Part shown: in pieces, positions 52,724-61,373 of the stretch
Numbering within the stretch: position 1 is the stretch's first letter
Layout of the letters: each line of letters opens with the position of its first letter
Origin: Flammeovirga aprica JL-4
GTDB taxonomy: Bacteria > Bacteroidota > Bacteroidia > Cytophagales > Flammeovirgaceae
Assembly: GCF_012844305.1 (NCBI RefSeq)
Contig: NZ_JABANE010000034.1
Coordinates: 1-64,000 of the forward strand
DNA: 64,000 nt
Direction of reading: 5' to 3'
Program-made: the position numbers and the translations under genes
The notes under the pieces: model-generated
The model's input: only the letters and a program-made list of their open reading frames with translations
What the model was told of the DNA's origin: nothing
The model's database searches: none

Positions 52724-55700
52724 ATGAATAGCAAACTTTTAATCAGCAATCTTCTGCTGTTGCTTATTACATTTCAAGTAAATGCCCAGAACTTTTCAGA
52801 AGTAACGGTAGAGGGGTTAGAGGCTTTAAATAACAGTACTTATATCAGTGCTGATTTAAATGGGAACCAAGAGAAAAATGATGTCATTTACGCTGGTATC
52901 AATTCCTCATCAACTTGGGTTATTGGAGCCAAGTACATTAGCGGGGGTGAATGGTTGGACTGGAGTAATGGGTTAGAACCTGTTTCATCTCCAAAAATCT
53001 CTATCGGAGATCTTAACAAAGATGGTAGAATGGACTTGTTTGTTGCAGGTAAAGACATTAATACGAATTCTGCACGAATTGATGTTTATATCAATAATGG
53101 TAATGGTTCATGGACTAATATAAATTCAGGTATTCCTCAGTTAGAAAATGCCTCTATTATTTCAGGTGATTTTAGAGCTGAAGGAGAAAATGGTTTATTG
53201 ATTTCGGGGAAGAATAGTAGTGGAGAAATCCAGACAAGATATTTCGTTTATAGAAGCAGTAGCTTTGTTGAACTTGATGTGGATATTCTAGGGTATCAAA
53301 ACGCAGAAACTATCGCTTTTGATGCCAATAATGATGGTAGAGTAGATATCTTGTTTTCTGGCGATAACCCTTATGGAAATAGAGAAACAAAGCTTTACCA
53401 TAACTTAGGTAAAGGGGAATACGAAGCACAAGCAATATCTTTCCCTGCATTAAACCAGACAAAATTAAAAGTTGCTGATTTTAATAATGATGGCTATTCT
53501 GATTTAGTGATGACAGGTTTGAATGCATCAAATCAACCATCCACTTATACTTACATTAACAACTCTGGTATTTGGCAACAAGTAAACTGGGGCTTAGATA
53601 ATATTGCAACAGGAGGATTAGAAGTAGGTGATTTTAACAGAGACGGCTACATTGATGTTTTCTTAAACGGTTATGATCGATCTTACAGCCGTATTACGCA
53701 GTTGTATTATAATAATGCCGGAACCTCTTTTACCAATTCTACTATTTCATTTAAAGAAATTACTTCAGGTGACCTTACCGTTCTTGATTGGAACAACAAT
53801 GAAAAGCTAGATATTTTACTGTCAGGTACAACTGCTTTTGGTACTGAAATATTTTTATATCAAAATGATTTCACAAGTGCTGTTACTGCTCCCCAAGTAC
53901 CGACACCACTGACGCCAGTTGTACAAGTCAATACAGTGAAGATTTTTTGGAATGATGTTGCCGATGCTATTGCGTATGACCTTAAGATTGGAACTTCATC
54001 AGGTGCGGGAGATGTAGTAAGTGCAGATGCTGAACCAGATGGAACTAGAAAGCTATTTTCTTACGGCAAAACATTCTTTGAACAGTTGACGATTGATTCC
54101 TTAGCGGAAGGGAAATATTATTATTCAATTCAATCTATTGGATCAGATTACAAGGGTAGTGGTTTCTCTACTGAAGGTTCATTTACCATTTGTGATAAAC
54201 CTGATTTGGGTGAAGATCTTGAGATTTGTTTAGAGGAAACGGTGACATTTTCTGCAGGGACAGGAAATGAAGTGGTCACTTGGAAAAATATGAGTACTGG
54301 AGAGGTGTTAGGGTCTGGGTTTACTTTAAATTATAAAGTAGAGGAAGCACTTTCAATAGTGGTAGAAGTATCAAAACTAACATACGGTTGTGTGATGAAA
54401 GATACTGTTCAAATCAATACACTTGCACTTCCAGAAATTACAATGCCTGAAACAGCCAATAGTTGTATCAATGAAAAATATACTTATACATTAGATCAAC
54501 CTTACGCAAAGGTAATTTGGACTTCTAAAGATGGCATTCCATTGGAAACAACAGATACTTCTTTCACTCTTTTACTTGAAAAAGAGGAAGTAGTCACATT
54601 AACTGTTGAAAACGAAGACGGCTGTACATCTACTCAAGACATTACAATAACACCTTATGCAGAAGTTGATCCTCAAGCACCAACGGAAGTTTTTATCTGT
54701 AAAGGAGAAGAAAATACAATTTCACTTTCTGATTCATGGGCAAAGGTTGTTTGGCAAAATTTAGATGATGGTTCAGATCCTGTGGAGAGTGATACTTATA
54801 CCTACATTTCTAGTGTTGAAGAAAGAGTGCAAGTAACAGTAACGGATGCGAATGGCTGTGTTGGAACAGATATTATTACATTAAAAGCATGGGACCTGCC
54901 TACGATTGATTTAGGAGAAGACTTACAAGTTTGTAAAGATGAGACCATTACTTTTACTACTGATGATTGGAAAACTATTCAATGGAAAAGAAAAAGTGAT
55001 GGTACAATCATCGGTTCGGAAATGACACTGGAATGGACGGTAGCACAAACAGATGATTTATACCTTGCAGTTGAAAATGAAAATGGTTGCTGGTCTTATG
55101 ATACCTTAGAAATTGAAATGCTTGAACTTCCTGTCATTACATTAGAAGACGAGTATTTCACATGTTTCCAAGAAGTAACTGCCATTGAAGCTGGCGAACA
55201 TACCACATACAAATGGTGGGATGTCAATGCGGATACCTTAATGGGTGAAGAAAAAGTATTGGCTTATACAGCTATGGAAGATATTGAAATCAAATTCACA
55301 GCAACAAATGCTGACGGTTGTGAACTTTCAAAAACAATTCAATCTAGAGTTAGAGAATTGCCAACCGTATCTATTGGAGATGACTTGAACACGTGTATAG
55401 ATGGTTTCTTGACTATCAATCTAACAACAAATGATTGGGCTTCGATTGAATGGGGTGCTTTGCAAACCACTGGTCATACTGCAATAGATGTAACTCAAGT
55501 TGAATGGGATTTTGCGGTTGATGATACGGTTTGGGTAAAAGTGATTGACAATAATGGATGTGTGAACACAGATACTCTTAAAGTCACCATTTGGGATGAG
55601 CCTGATCCAGGTCTTTCAGAAGAAGTATTTATTTGTGAATATGAGACATTAACATTAGAAGCTACTCAATCATGGGCGAATGTTGAATGGAAAAGGTTAT

Positions 55701-58489
55701 CAGATGAAACAGTAGTAAGCACTGAGAATACCTATAGTATTTTAATTACAGAGCAAGACACTGTGGTACACACCGTATCAGATGGTAATGGCTGTGTTGG
55801 AATTGATACGGTAGTTGTAAAAGTATATCCGCGCCCTGAGTTCGATTTAGGAAATGATACATTGATATGTTACAGTTCTTCTATTGATTTAGATGTTGGA
55901 GGAGGGTATACACAAGTGGAGTGGTATTCCAAAAATCAAGGAAAATTAACGGAAACTTCTCGTTTGTTGAATTGGACAGTAACGGAGACGGATTCAGTTT
56001 GGGCAATTGCAACAAATACTGAAGGATGTCAGAACGTTGATTCTATTTATGTTGAAATGGCGCCACTTCCAACTCCAAATATTGGCGAAGAATTAAGAGC
56101 ATGTATTGGAGATGTGGAAACAATTGATGGAGGAGATTGGAAAACTTACCAATGGACTTCAGGACAATATGGAGATCTTGGTACAGATAAAACTATTGCG
56201 TATACTTTTGCAGTCCAAGATACAATTTGGCTGACAGTAACGAATGAGAATAACTGTACTGACTACGACTCATTGATCATCAATCCATTTGCTTTACCTG
56301 ATTTTACAATGGGAGAAGATCAAGTAATTTGTTACAACACAAGTGCTGAATTATCTATTGGTAATGACTCTTGGTCCAATGTAAAATGGTTCTCAAAAGA
56401 AAGAGGAGAAATTGCCACTAACGTAAATTCAATCACTTATACAGCCACAGTAAAAGACTCGATTTTTACGGAAGTGACAAATGAAAATGGTTGTATCGCT
56501 TATGATACCTTAGTGATGGGTGTTTATGACCTTCCAGTGTTCGAAACACAAGGAACAAAAGAGATTTGTCATTTATCGAATTACCAATTAACGGTTGATT
56601 CATCTTTAGATTCTGTGAATTGGTATGTGTTAGGAGAAAATAGTCCATTTGTAGAAAATCAAAGGTTTATCACTACTCAAATGACAGAAACGATTACGTA
56701 TGTAGTAGAGGCTTTCAATGTTGAAAGATGTGTGTGGTATGACACAGTTGAAGTAAAACAGCTAGCGCTTCCTGAGTTTTCTTTAGGAGTAGATCAGGCC
56801 ATTTGCTACAATACTGAAGTAGTTATAGAAGTTGACAAAGAAATTGAGTCAGTAGATTATATCCATTGGTATTCAACGTTTGAAGGAAAACTAGACAACG
56901 ATGATAATACTTCTTTTACTCAAGAAGTTTTTAATGATGAGACAATTTGGGTAGAAATAGGAAATACAAATGGCTGTATTTACAGAGATACAGTGGAAGT
57001 AAAAGTACTAGAATTGCCGACATTTGAGCTAGGAGAGACCCAGCAGATTTGTTACTTAGAATCTACAACTTTTGAAGTTGGAATTTCATCAGACATCGTC
57101 AAATGGTCATCTCATTTATTAGGTGAAATTAAAGAAGGTAATGAGTACACTCACAGTGTATATGAAACAGATACAATCTACGTAGAACGTACTAACGAAG
57201 TGGGTTGTGTTTGGAAAGATACAGTAACAGTAGAAATGCTTGAGTTGCCAGATTTCCAAATTCCAGAAACTTATGAAATCTGTTTTGACCAAGAGGGTAC
57301 TATCAAAGTAGAAGGAGATTGGAGTAAAGTGGAATGGTTGGATATCAATCACAATACATTTGCAGAGGATGGAACTTCTTATACTTTTACTGCTGATGAA
57401 AGCCATACTATTGTGGCAAGAGTAACTTCTTGGCAAGGATGTGTAAGTTATGATACAACGGAAATTGAAGTATTAGAATTACCAATTGCCAAAGCCGGAG
57501 AGGATAAAGTGATTTGTACTTCCGATATTGTTCAAATTGGAGAAAACGAATCCAATGCAGATTGGACTTACAATTGGTTCCCTTCTGAAGGATTGTCTGA
57601 TGCGAGTATTGCCACACCAAATGCATCACCGCAAAGTACAACCACTTACTATCTGCAAATTACAAACGACAAAGGGTGCGTATCTTTATTAGATTCAGTC
57701 ACAGTAACTGTCAACGAATTTTATAGTGTAAATGCCGGTCCAGATGTAGAAATTTGTATAGGTGAAAGTGTTGAAATAGGAGGTTATCCAATCGTAGATG
57801 GAGGAGAGCATAACTATTCATTTGAGTGGAATAATGCGGCAACACTTGATGATGCAAACGCTTCTCATCCACTGGCATTCCCTACTGAAACAACAGAATA
57901 TATTGTGACAGCTAAACTTGGTGATTGTCTAGAATACCAAGATACAGTCACAGTAACGGTACATAAACTACCTGAAATTACAATTAGTGAAGATGTTTCT
58001 ATTGGGTACAAAGGAGAGGTGACATTAGAAGCTTCAGGAGGAAAATACTATCTTTGGGCACCTGATTATGAAATCAATTCTCCATCCATTTCATCACCTA
58101 CAGTTTCACCAAAAGTAACGACCACATATACAGTACAAGTGATGACAGAAAATGGGTGTGTAGATACAAAATCAATGACTGTCTTTGTCGGTAATGAGGT
58201 ATTTGTGCCAAATTTATTTACTCCAAATGATGATGGTAAAAACGATACTTTCCATGTGTATGGAAAGGGTATAAAAGAACTAGAACTTAAAGTAATGGAC
58301 CACGCTGGAAAGACAGTCTATTATTCTGATAACTATAAAGATATCAATGAAAAAGGTTGGGACGGCAAACTAAATGGAGCGGACCTTCCAAATGGTACCT
58401 ATTTATGGAAAATTGCTGGAATCTATGAGGACGGAACAGAAGTCAAGTATAACGGAACCACTCATGGAACGATTAACCTAAAACGATAA
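52724..58489 (+). CDS. Giant FG-GAP / Ig-repeat protein with type B (CHU_C) sorting domain
   Basis: A 1921-residue exported protein (signal peptide 1-21, QVNAQ). FG-GAP/VCBS-type repeats (about 93-380) carry Ca-binding-like DxNxDG motifs: GDLNKDGRMDLF, FDANNDGRVDIL, ADFNNDGYSDLV, GDFNRDGYIDVF. A short FN3-like part follows, then about fifteen tandem 80-90-residue Ig-like modules (about 490-1740), each with an early CxxE/CxxxxT, a W-x(6-12)-W core and a closing NGCxxxDT. The C-terminal domain (about 1826-1921) is CHU_C: VFVPNLFTPNDDGKNDTF, then LPNGTYLWKI. Type B domains need a neighbouring SprF-like protein, which is exactly the next gene, six bases downstream. Confidence 0.92.
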   Translation: MNSKLLISNLLLLLITFQVNAQNFSEVTVEGLEALNNSTYISADLNGNQEKNDVIYAGINSSSTWVIGAKYISGGEWLDWSNGLEPVSSPKISIGDLNKDGRMDLFVAGKDINTNSARIDVYINNGNGSWTNINSGIPQLENASIISGDFRAEGENGLLISGKNSSGEIQTRYFVYRSSSFVELDVDILGYQNAETIAFDANNDGRVDILFSGDNPYGNRETKLYHNLGKGEYEAQAISFPALNQTKLKVADFNNDGYSDLVMTGLNASNQPSTYTYINNSGIWQQVNWGLDNIATGGLEVGDFNRDGYIDVFLNGYDRSYSRITQLYYNNAGTSFTNSTISFKEITSGDLTVLDWNNNEKLDILLSGTTAFGTEIFLYQNDFTSAVTAPQVPTPLTPVVQVNTVKIFWNDVADAIAYDLKIGTSSGAGDVVSADAEPDGTRKLFSYGKTFFEQLTIDSLAEGKYYYSIQSIGSDYKGSGFSTEGSFTICDKPDLGEDLEICLEETVTFSAGTGNEVVTWKNMSTGEVLGSGFTLNYKVEEALSIVVEVSKLTYGCVMKDTVQINTLALPEITMPETANSCINEKYTYTLDQPYAKVIWTSKDGIPLETTDTSFTLLLEKEEVVTLTVENEDGCTSTQDITITPYAEVDPQAPTEVFICKGEENTISLSDSWAKVVWQNLDDGSDPVESDTYTYISSVEERVQVTVTDANGCVGTDIITLKAWDLPTIDLGEDLQVCKDETITFTTDDWKTIQWKRKSDGTIIGSEMTLEWTVAQTDDLYLAVENENGCWSYDTLEIEMLELPVITLEDEYFTCFQEVTAIEAGEHTTYKWWDVNADTLMGEEKVLAYTAMEDIEIKFTATNADGCELSKTIQSRVRELPTVSIGDDLNTCIDGFLTINLTTNDWASIEWGALQTTGHTAIDVTQVEWDFAVDDTVWVKVIDNNGCVNTDTLKVTIWDEPDPGLSEEVFICEYETLTLEATQSWANVEWKRLSDETVVSTENTYSILITEQDTVVHTVSDGNGCVGIDTVVVKVYPRPEFDLGNDTLICYSSSIDLDVGGGYTQVEWYSKNQGKLTETSRLLNWTVTETDSVWAIATNTEGCQNVDSIYVEMAPLPTPNIGEELRACIGDVETIDGGDWKTYQWTSGQYGDLGTDKTIAYTFAVQDTIWLTVTNENNCTDYDSLIINPFALPDFTMGEDQVICYNTSAELSIGNDSWSNVKWFSKERGEIATNVNSITYTATVKDSIFTEVTNENGCIAYDTLVMGVYDLPVFETQGTKEICHLSNYQLTVDSSLDSVNWYVLGENSPFVENQRFITTQMTETITYVVEAFNVERCVWYDTVEVKQLALPEFSLGVDQAICYNTEVVIEVDKEIESVDYIHWYSTFEGKLDNDDNTSFTQEVFNDETIWVEIGNTNGCIYRDTVEVKVLELPTFELGETQQICYLESTTFEVGISSDIVKWSSHLLGEIKEGNEYTHSVYETDTIYVERTNEVGCVWKDTVTVEMLELPDFQIPETYEICFDQEGTIKVEGDWSKVEWLDINHNTFAEDGTSYTFTADESHTIVARVTSWQGCVSYDTTEIEVLELPIAKAGEDKVICTSDIVQIGENESNADWTYNWFPSEGLSDASIATPNASPQSTTTYYLQITNDKGCVSLLDSVTVTVNEFYSVNAGPDVEICIGESVEIGGYPIVDGGEHNYSFEWNNAATLDDANASHPLAFPTETTEYIVTAKLGDCLEYQDTVTVTVHKLPEITISEDVSIGYKGEVTLEASGGKYYLWAPDYEINSPSISSPTVSPKVTTTYTVQVMTENGCVDTKSMTVFVGNEVFVPNLFTPNDDGKNDTFHVYGKGIKELELKVMDHAGKTVYYSDNYKDINEKGWDGKLNGADLPNGTYLWKIAGIYEDGTEVKYNGTTHGTINLKR

Positions 58490-58495
58490 TAGAAA

Positions 58496-59998
58496 ATGAA
58501 TAACTCTTTAAATATAATCATCAGACTTTTTTGCTTTTCTGTACTCCTGCTTTTAAGCCAGACTATTTTTGCCCAAACAGCAGGATACGGAACATTGAGA
58601 GATTATGCCCCATTAAGGTATTCTGCTGCTTATGGAGGATTAAATACTGATGCTTCATTTTCCTTGCTTCACAAATCCGTCAACTACGGACAAGGAGTGA
58701 ATCGAAATAGAAGTATTATCACAGGTGCTTTACCATGGATTGATAAAGAAACGAAAGCCTTGAAAGGAGGTGGCGGTCTTTATTATTTAAATGAAAAACC
58801 AACAGAATCCCTTGGTTTCGAAACGCAGGAAATTGGAGGCTCTTTTGCTTATACTGTTCGACTAAGAAAAAACCATGACCTGTCTATGGGATTGGGTGTT
58901 TCTTGGACTTCTATTCGATTAAATACTGAAGGGGTAACGACAGGTAGTTTATGGCACCCTATCTATGGACTAGTGGATGGAGCTGAAATCAATGAAAACC
59001 TTTCAACAGAAAGAAACAGTTACACAAGCATTTACGGTAGTTTATTATGGTCTTCACTAGACCTTTATGACAGAGAAAAGCATCGTTTCGGTGTAAATGT
59101 CTACCGCTTGAATCAACCTAAAAATAGTTCAGACCTATCGAATGATCACTTGGACCTTGGTTGGAGTGCAATGGCCAATTTTCATATTTGGGTTAATCCT
59201 TACTTCACTATCACACCTGATTTAATGTATGATTATATGGATCAAAGGCACACCATTCAAAGTACAATATGGGCAGGGTATCATTTCTTCAACGAAAACC
59301 CTACAGACCCAATTAGTACAGGAGGGTTGGAAGCTGGATTAAGTTATTCTAATCATGGTCAGATGGGACTTGGTTTTAAGTTTGATCAAAAGCATTATGA
59401 GATTGCTTTCTTCAACTATTTCCAAACAAAAGCAACAAGTGCATTTCCTGAACAATCCACTTTTGAAGTTGCTTTCAGACTGAAAAAAGGATTAGCGAAA
59501 AGAAAAAGAAATAGATCTGTTTATTATAAATCTACAGCAACAAACCCGAGAGATCAATACCGTTCATTTAATTCCAACAGAGGTGGAGGAAGAGATGAGA
59601 ACTTAGATACTTCTCCTGCGTCAACAGATGAAGTCATTGATGAACCAAGGAGGGAAATGAAGCCAATCAAATATATTTTACAATATAGATTGAATGAAAC
59701 TACATTGACCAGACACTCTCAGATGCAATTAGATTACACTGTGAAATTGTTAAAATCCAACGACCATATCAATATTAGAATTGTGGGTCATAGTGATGAT
59801 TTGGGAGCTCCAAAAGTCAAAGCAAAAGTGGCATGGGAGAGAGCAAAACAAATCCGTGATTACCTGAGAAAAGAAGGAATTGAACCACACAGAATTCAAG
59901 CCTCTTCGAAAGCAGATAATGAACCAATGGTTGATAACGATACGGATGAACATAGAGCAGAGAATAGAAGAGTAGAGTTGTTTATTTATGAGAAATAG
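58496..59998 (+). CDS. PorP/SprF family protein fused to an OmpA peptidoglycan-binding domain
   Basis: A 500-residue outer-membrane protein (signal peptide about 1-26, IFAQ). Residues about 30-335 are a PorP/SprF barrel: RYSAAYGGLNTD near the N-terminus and many strand pairs. A basic, Arg/Gly/Asn-rich linker follows (about 336-385). Residues about 388-500 are an OmpA C-terminal domain with RIVGHSDDLGAPK, AWERAKQIRDYLRKEGIEP and the closing HRAENRRVELFIYEK. SprF is needed to secrete and anchor SprB in F. johnsoniae but ends after the barrel; here the same function is joined to a cell-wall anchor. It is the last gene of the unit, before a strong terminator. Confidence 0.92.
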   Translation: MNNSLNIIIRLFCFSVLLLLSQTIFAQTAGYGTLRDYAPLRYSAAYGGLNTDASFSLLHKSVNYGQGVNRNRSIITGALPWIDKETKALKGGGGLYYLNEKPTESLGFETQEIGGSFAYTVRLRKNHDLSMGLGVSWTSIRLNTEGVTTGSLWHPIYGLVDGAEINENLSTERNSYTSIYGSLLWSSLDLYDREKHRFGVNVYRLNQPKNSSDLSNDHLDLGWSAMANFHIWVNPYFTITPDLMYDYMDQRHTIQSTIWAGYHFFNENPTDPISTGGLEAGLSYSNHGQMGLGFKFDQKHYEIAFFNYFQTKATSAFPEQSTFEVAFRLKKGLAKRKRNRSVYYKSTATNPRDQYRSFNSNRGGGRDENLDTSPASTDEVIDEPRREMKPIKYILQYRLNETTLTRHSQMQLDYTVKLLKSNDHINIRIVGHSDDLGAPKVKAKVAWERAKQIRDYLRKEGIEPHRIQASSKADNEPMVDNDTDEHRAENRRVELFIYEK

Positions 59999-60022
59999 AA
60001 AATAGCTTTTCTGAATTAATAG

Positions 60023-60085
60023 AAACCATTTGAAGCTTGATTTTAATTTAATATTAAAATCAAGCTGGATGGTTTAAATTCTTTT
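60023..60085 (+). terminator. Terminator of the giant surface-protein operon
   Basis: AGCTTGATTTTAAT (60034-60047) pairs with ATTAAAATCAAGCT (60053-60066), and outer AAACCAT pairs with ATGGTTT (60069-60075). A T-rich stretch follows. It separates the six-gene unit from the small secreted proteins downstream. Confidence 0.85.
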
Positions 60086-60165
60086 AATATGATAATGAAG
60101 GATTAAATAAATAGACTTTTAGTAACACTATCTGATCTGGTAATTAAAAAGAAGAAAAAGTACTT

Positions 60166-60657
60166 ATGGAAATACAAAATAGATTTAACACATGCTTATT
60201 AAAGCTTTCATTCAAAACAAAATTAGACTATCTTAAGCTAATTCTGACTCTAATGGTCATCATGTTTTTTATTGATTTAAATGCATTTGGACAAACTGTT
60301 TTGAAGCAAGGGACTTATTATATTTTTATAGAGGTAGATAATGCAATTGTAGAAGATAAAAGTACATGTCATAATAATGAAATCAATTCCTTTCCTAAAA
60401 AATTGGAAAAAACATCAAATACTTTTTCTTTTCAGTACAGGTCAGTTTCAGGTAGAGGGAGAAGAGATGGTAATGATTATTGTACTTATCCTGATATGGA
60501 TTGGAATAAACCATTAGTTCCACTAAATATTACCATTGATAACTCTGATAATAAAAACCATGGAGTAATAAAAAGAAATATATCGACATCTCCAGACATG
60601 AACTTTATAATTGAATGGTACTATTGTGATTCTGATCAACCAGTACTAAAATCATAA
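60166..60657 (+). CDS. Hypothetical small secreted protein
   Basis: A 163-residue protein. A charged N-terminal stretch of about 23 residues precedes a hydrophobic segment (about 24-43, FFIDLNAFGQ), which looks like a long signal peptide. The mature part (about 44-163) is beta-rich and has four cysteines (STCHNNE, DYCTYPD, YYCDSDQ region). No family is recognised. It follows the operon terminator, with 20 bases to the next gene, so it forms a second unit with the next genes. 60086-60165 shows no clean TAnnTTTG. Confidence 0.55.
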   Translation: MEIQNRFNTCLLKLSFKTKLDYLKLILTLMVIMFFIDLNAFGQTVLKQGTYYIFIEVDNAIVEDKSTCHNNEINSFPKKLEKTSNTFSFQYRSVSGRGRRDGNDYCTYPDMDWNKPLVPLNITIDNSDNKNHGVIKRNISTSPDMNFIIEWYYCDSDQPVLKS

Positions 60658-60677
60658 TCAAACTAAAAACAATCAAA

Positions 60678-61358
60678 ATGAAGTCATTAGTCATCATAAT
60701 ATTATTTCTTTTAGAAAGTACACTGTTATTTTCCCAAATAACTTTGTCATTAAATAATGATATATTGTTGTATAACATTGATCTAAAAGGTGAAAATTGT
60801 AATACCCAGTTTAATAGGTTGAATTCACATACTGTACAAACATCAACTAATAAATATAATAATGCAACTAGTATCAGTAAAAGTAGTAATAGCTTAAATT
60901 TTGATTATCAGTATTATCATCTTCAAAGTGCTTCTCTAAATGAAACGTATTGTAGTGATAATGGTATGGTTTCCTTTTTTTGCAATGGCTTGGGGTATTG
61001 TGTGACTTTTAATGAGAGTCGGACAACAAGTTTCTCAATCAGTACAGCAAGTTATAATGTAGATTTATCATCAACAAATACTACAACAGGTACTAAAATT
61101 GAATACAAACGAATGAAAGTCGATCATGAAACTCCATTTGAGGCAAGTAAAAATGTTTTCGCAGTTCCAGAAATATTTATAGAACTTGATGAAGATTTTT
61201 ACTGGGAAATTGTTAGAATGGATGGAACTGTAACAATTATAAAAAATAAGAATCAAATAAAAATAAATGAAATTGGTGATGTAGGATCTGTTAAGGTTTC
61301 ATCACAAACCATTACTACGAAAAAACTAATTCCTAATAATGGACTTTTTTATCTATAA
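60678..61358 (+). CDS. Hypothetical secreted protein
   Basis: A 226-residue protein with a signal peptide (about 1-19, LLFSQ). The mature part is rich in Ser, Thr and Asn, and four cysteines lie in the first 100 residues of it (ENCNTQ, TYCSDNG, FFCNGLGYC). It looks beta-rich and unlike any family I know. It lies 20 bases after the previous small gene and 15 bases before the TANFOR gene, so the three are probably one unit. Both small genes are very AT-rich compared with the giant genes, which may reflect fast evolution. Confidence 0.55.
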   Translation: MKSLVIIILFLLESTLLFSQITLSLNNDILLYNIDLKGENCNTQFNRLNSHTVQTSTNKYNNATSISKSSNSLNFDYQYYHLQSASLNETYCSDNGMVSFFCNGLGYCVTFNESRTTSFSISTASYNVDLSSTNTTTGTKIEYKRMKVDHETPFEASKNVFAVPEIFIELDEDFYWEIVRMDGTVTIIKNKNQIKINEIGDVGSVKVSSQTITTKKLIPNNGLFYL

Positions 61359-61373
61359 ATAACTAACATATCA

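Noticed and set aside
42701-58489. Many antisense and out-of-frame ORFs of 60-105 codons inside the giant genes
   Set aside because: They overlap strongly coding frames, lack promoters, signal peptides or recognisable families, and are expected by chance in long AT-rich genes.
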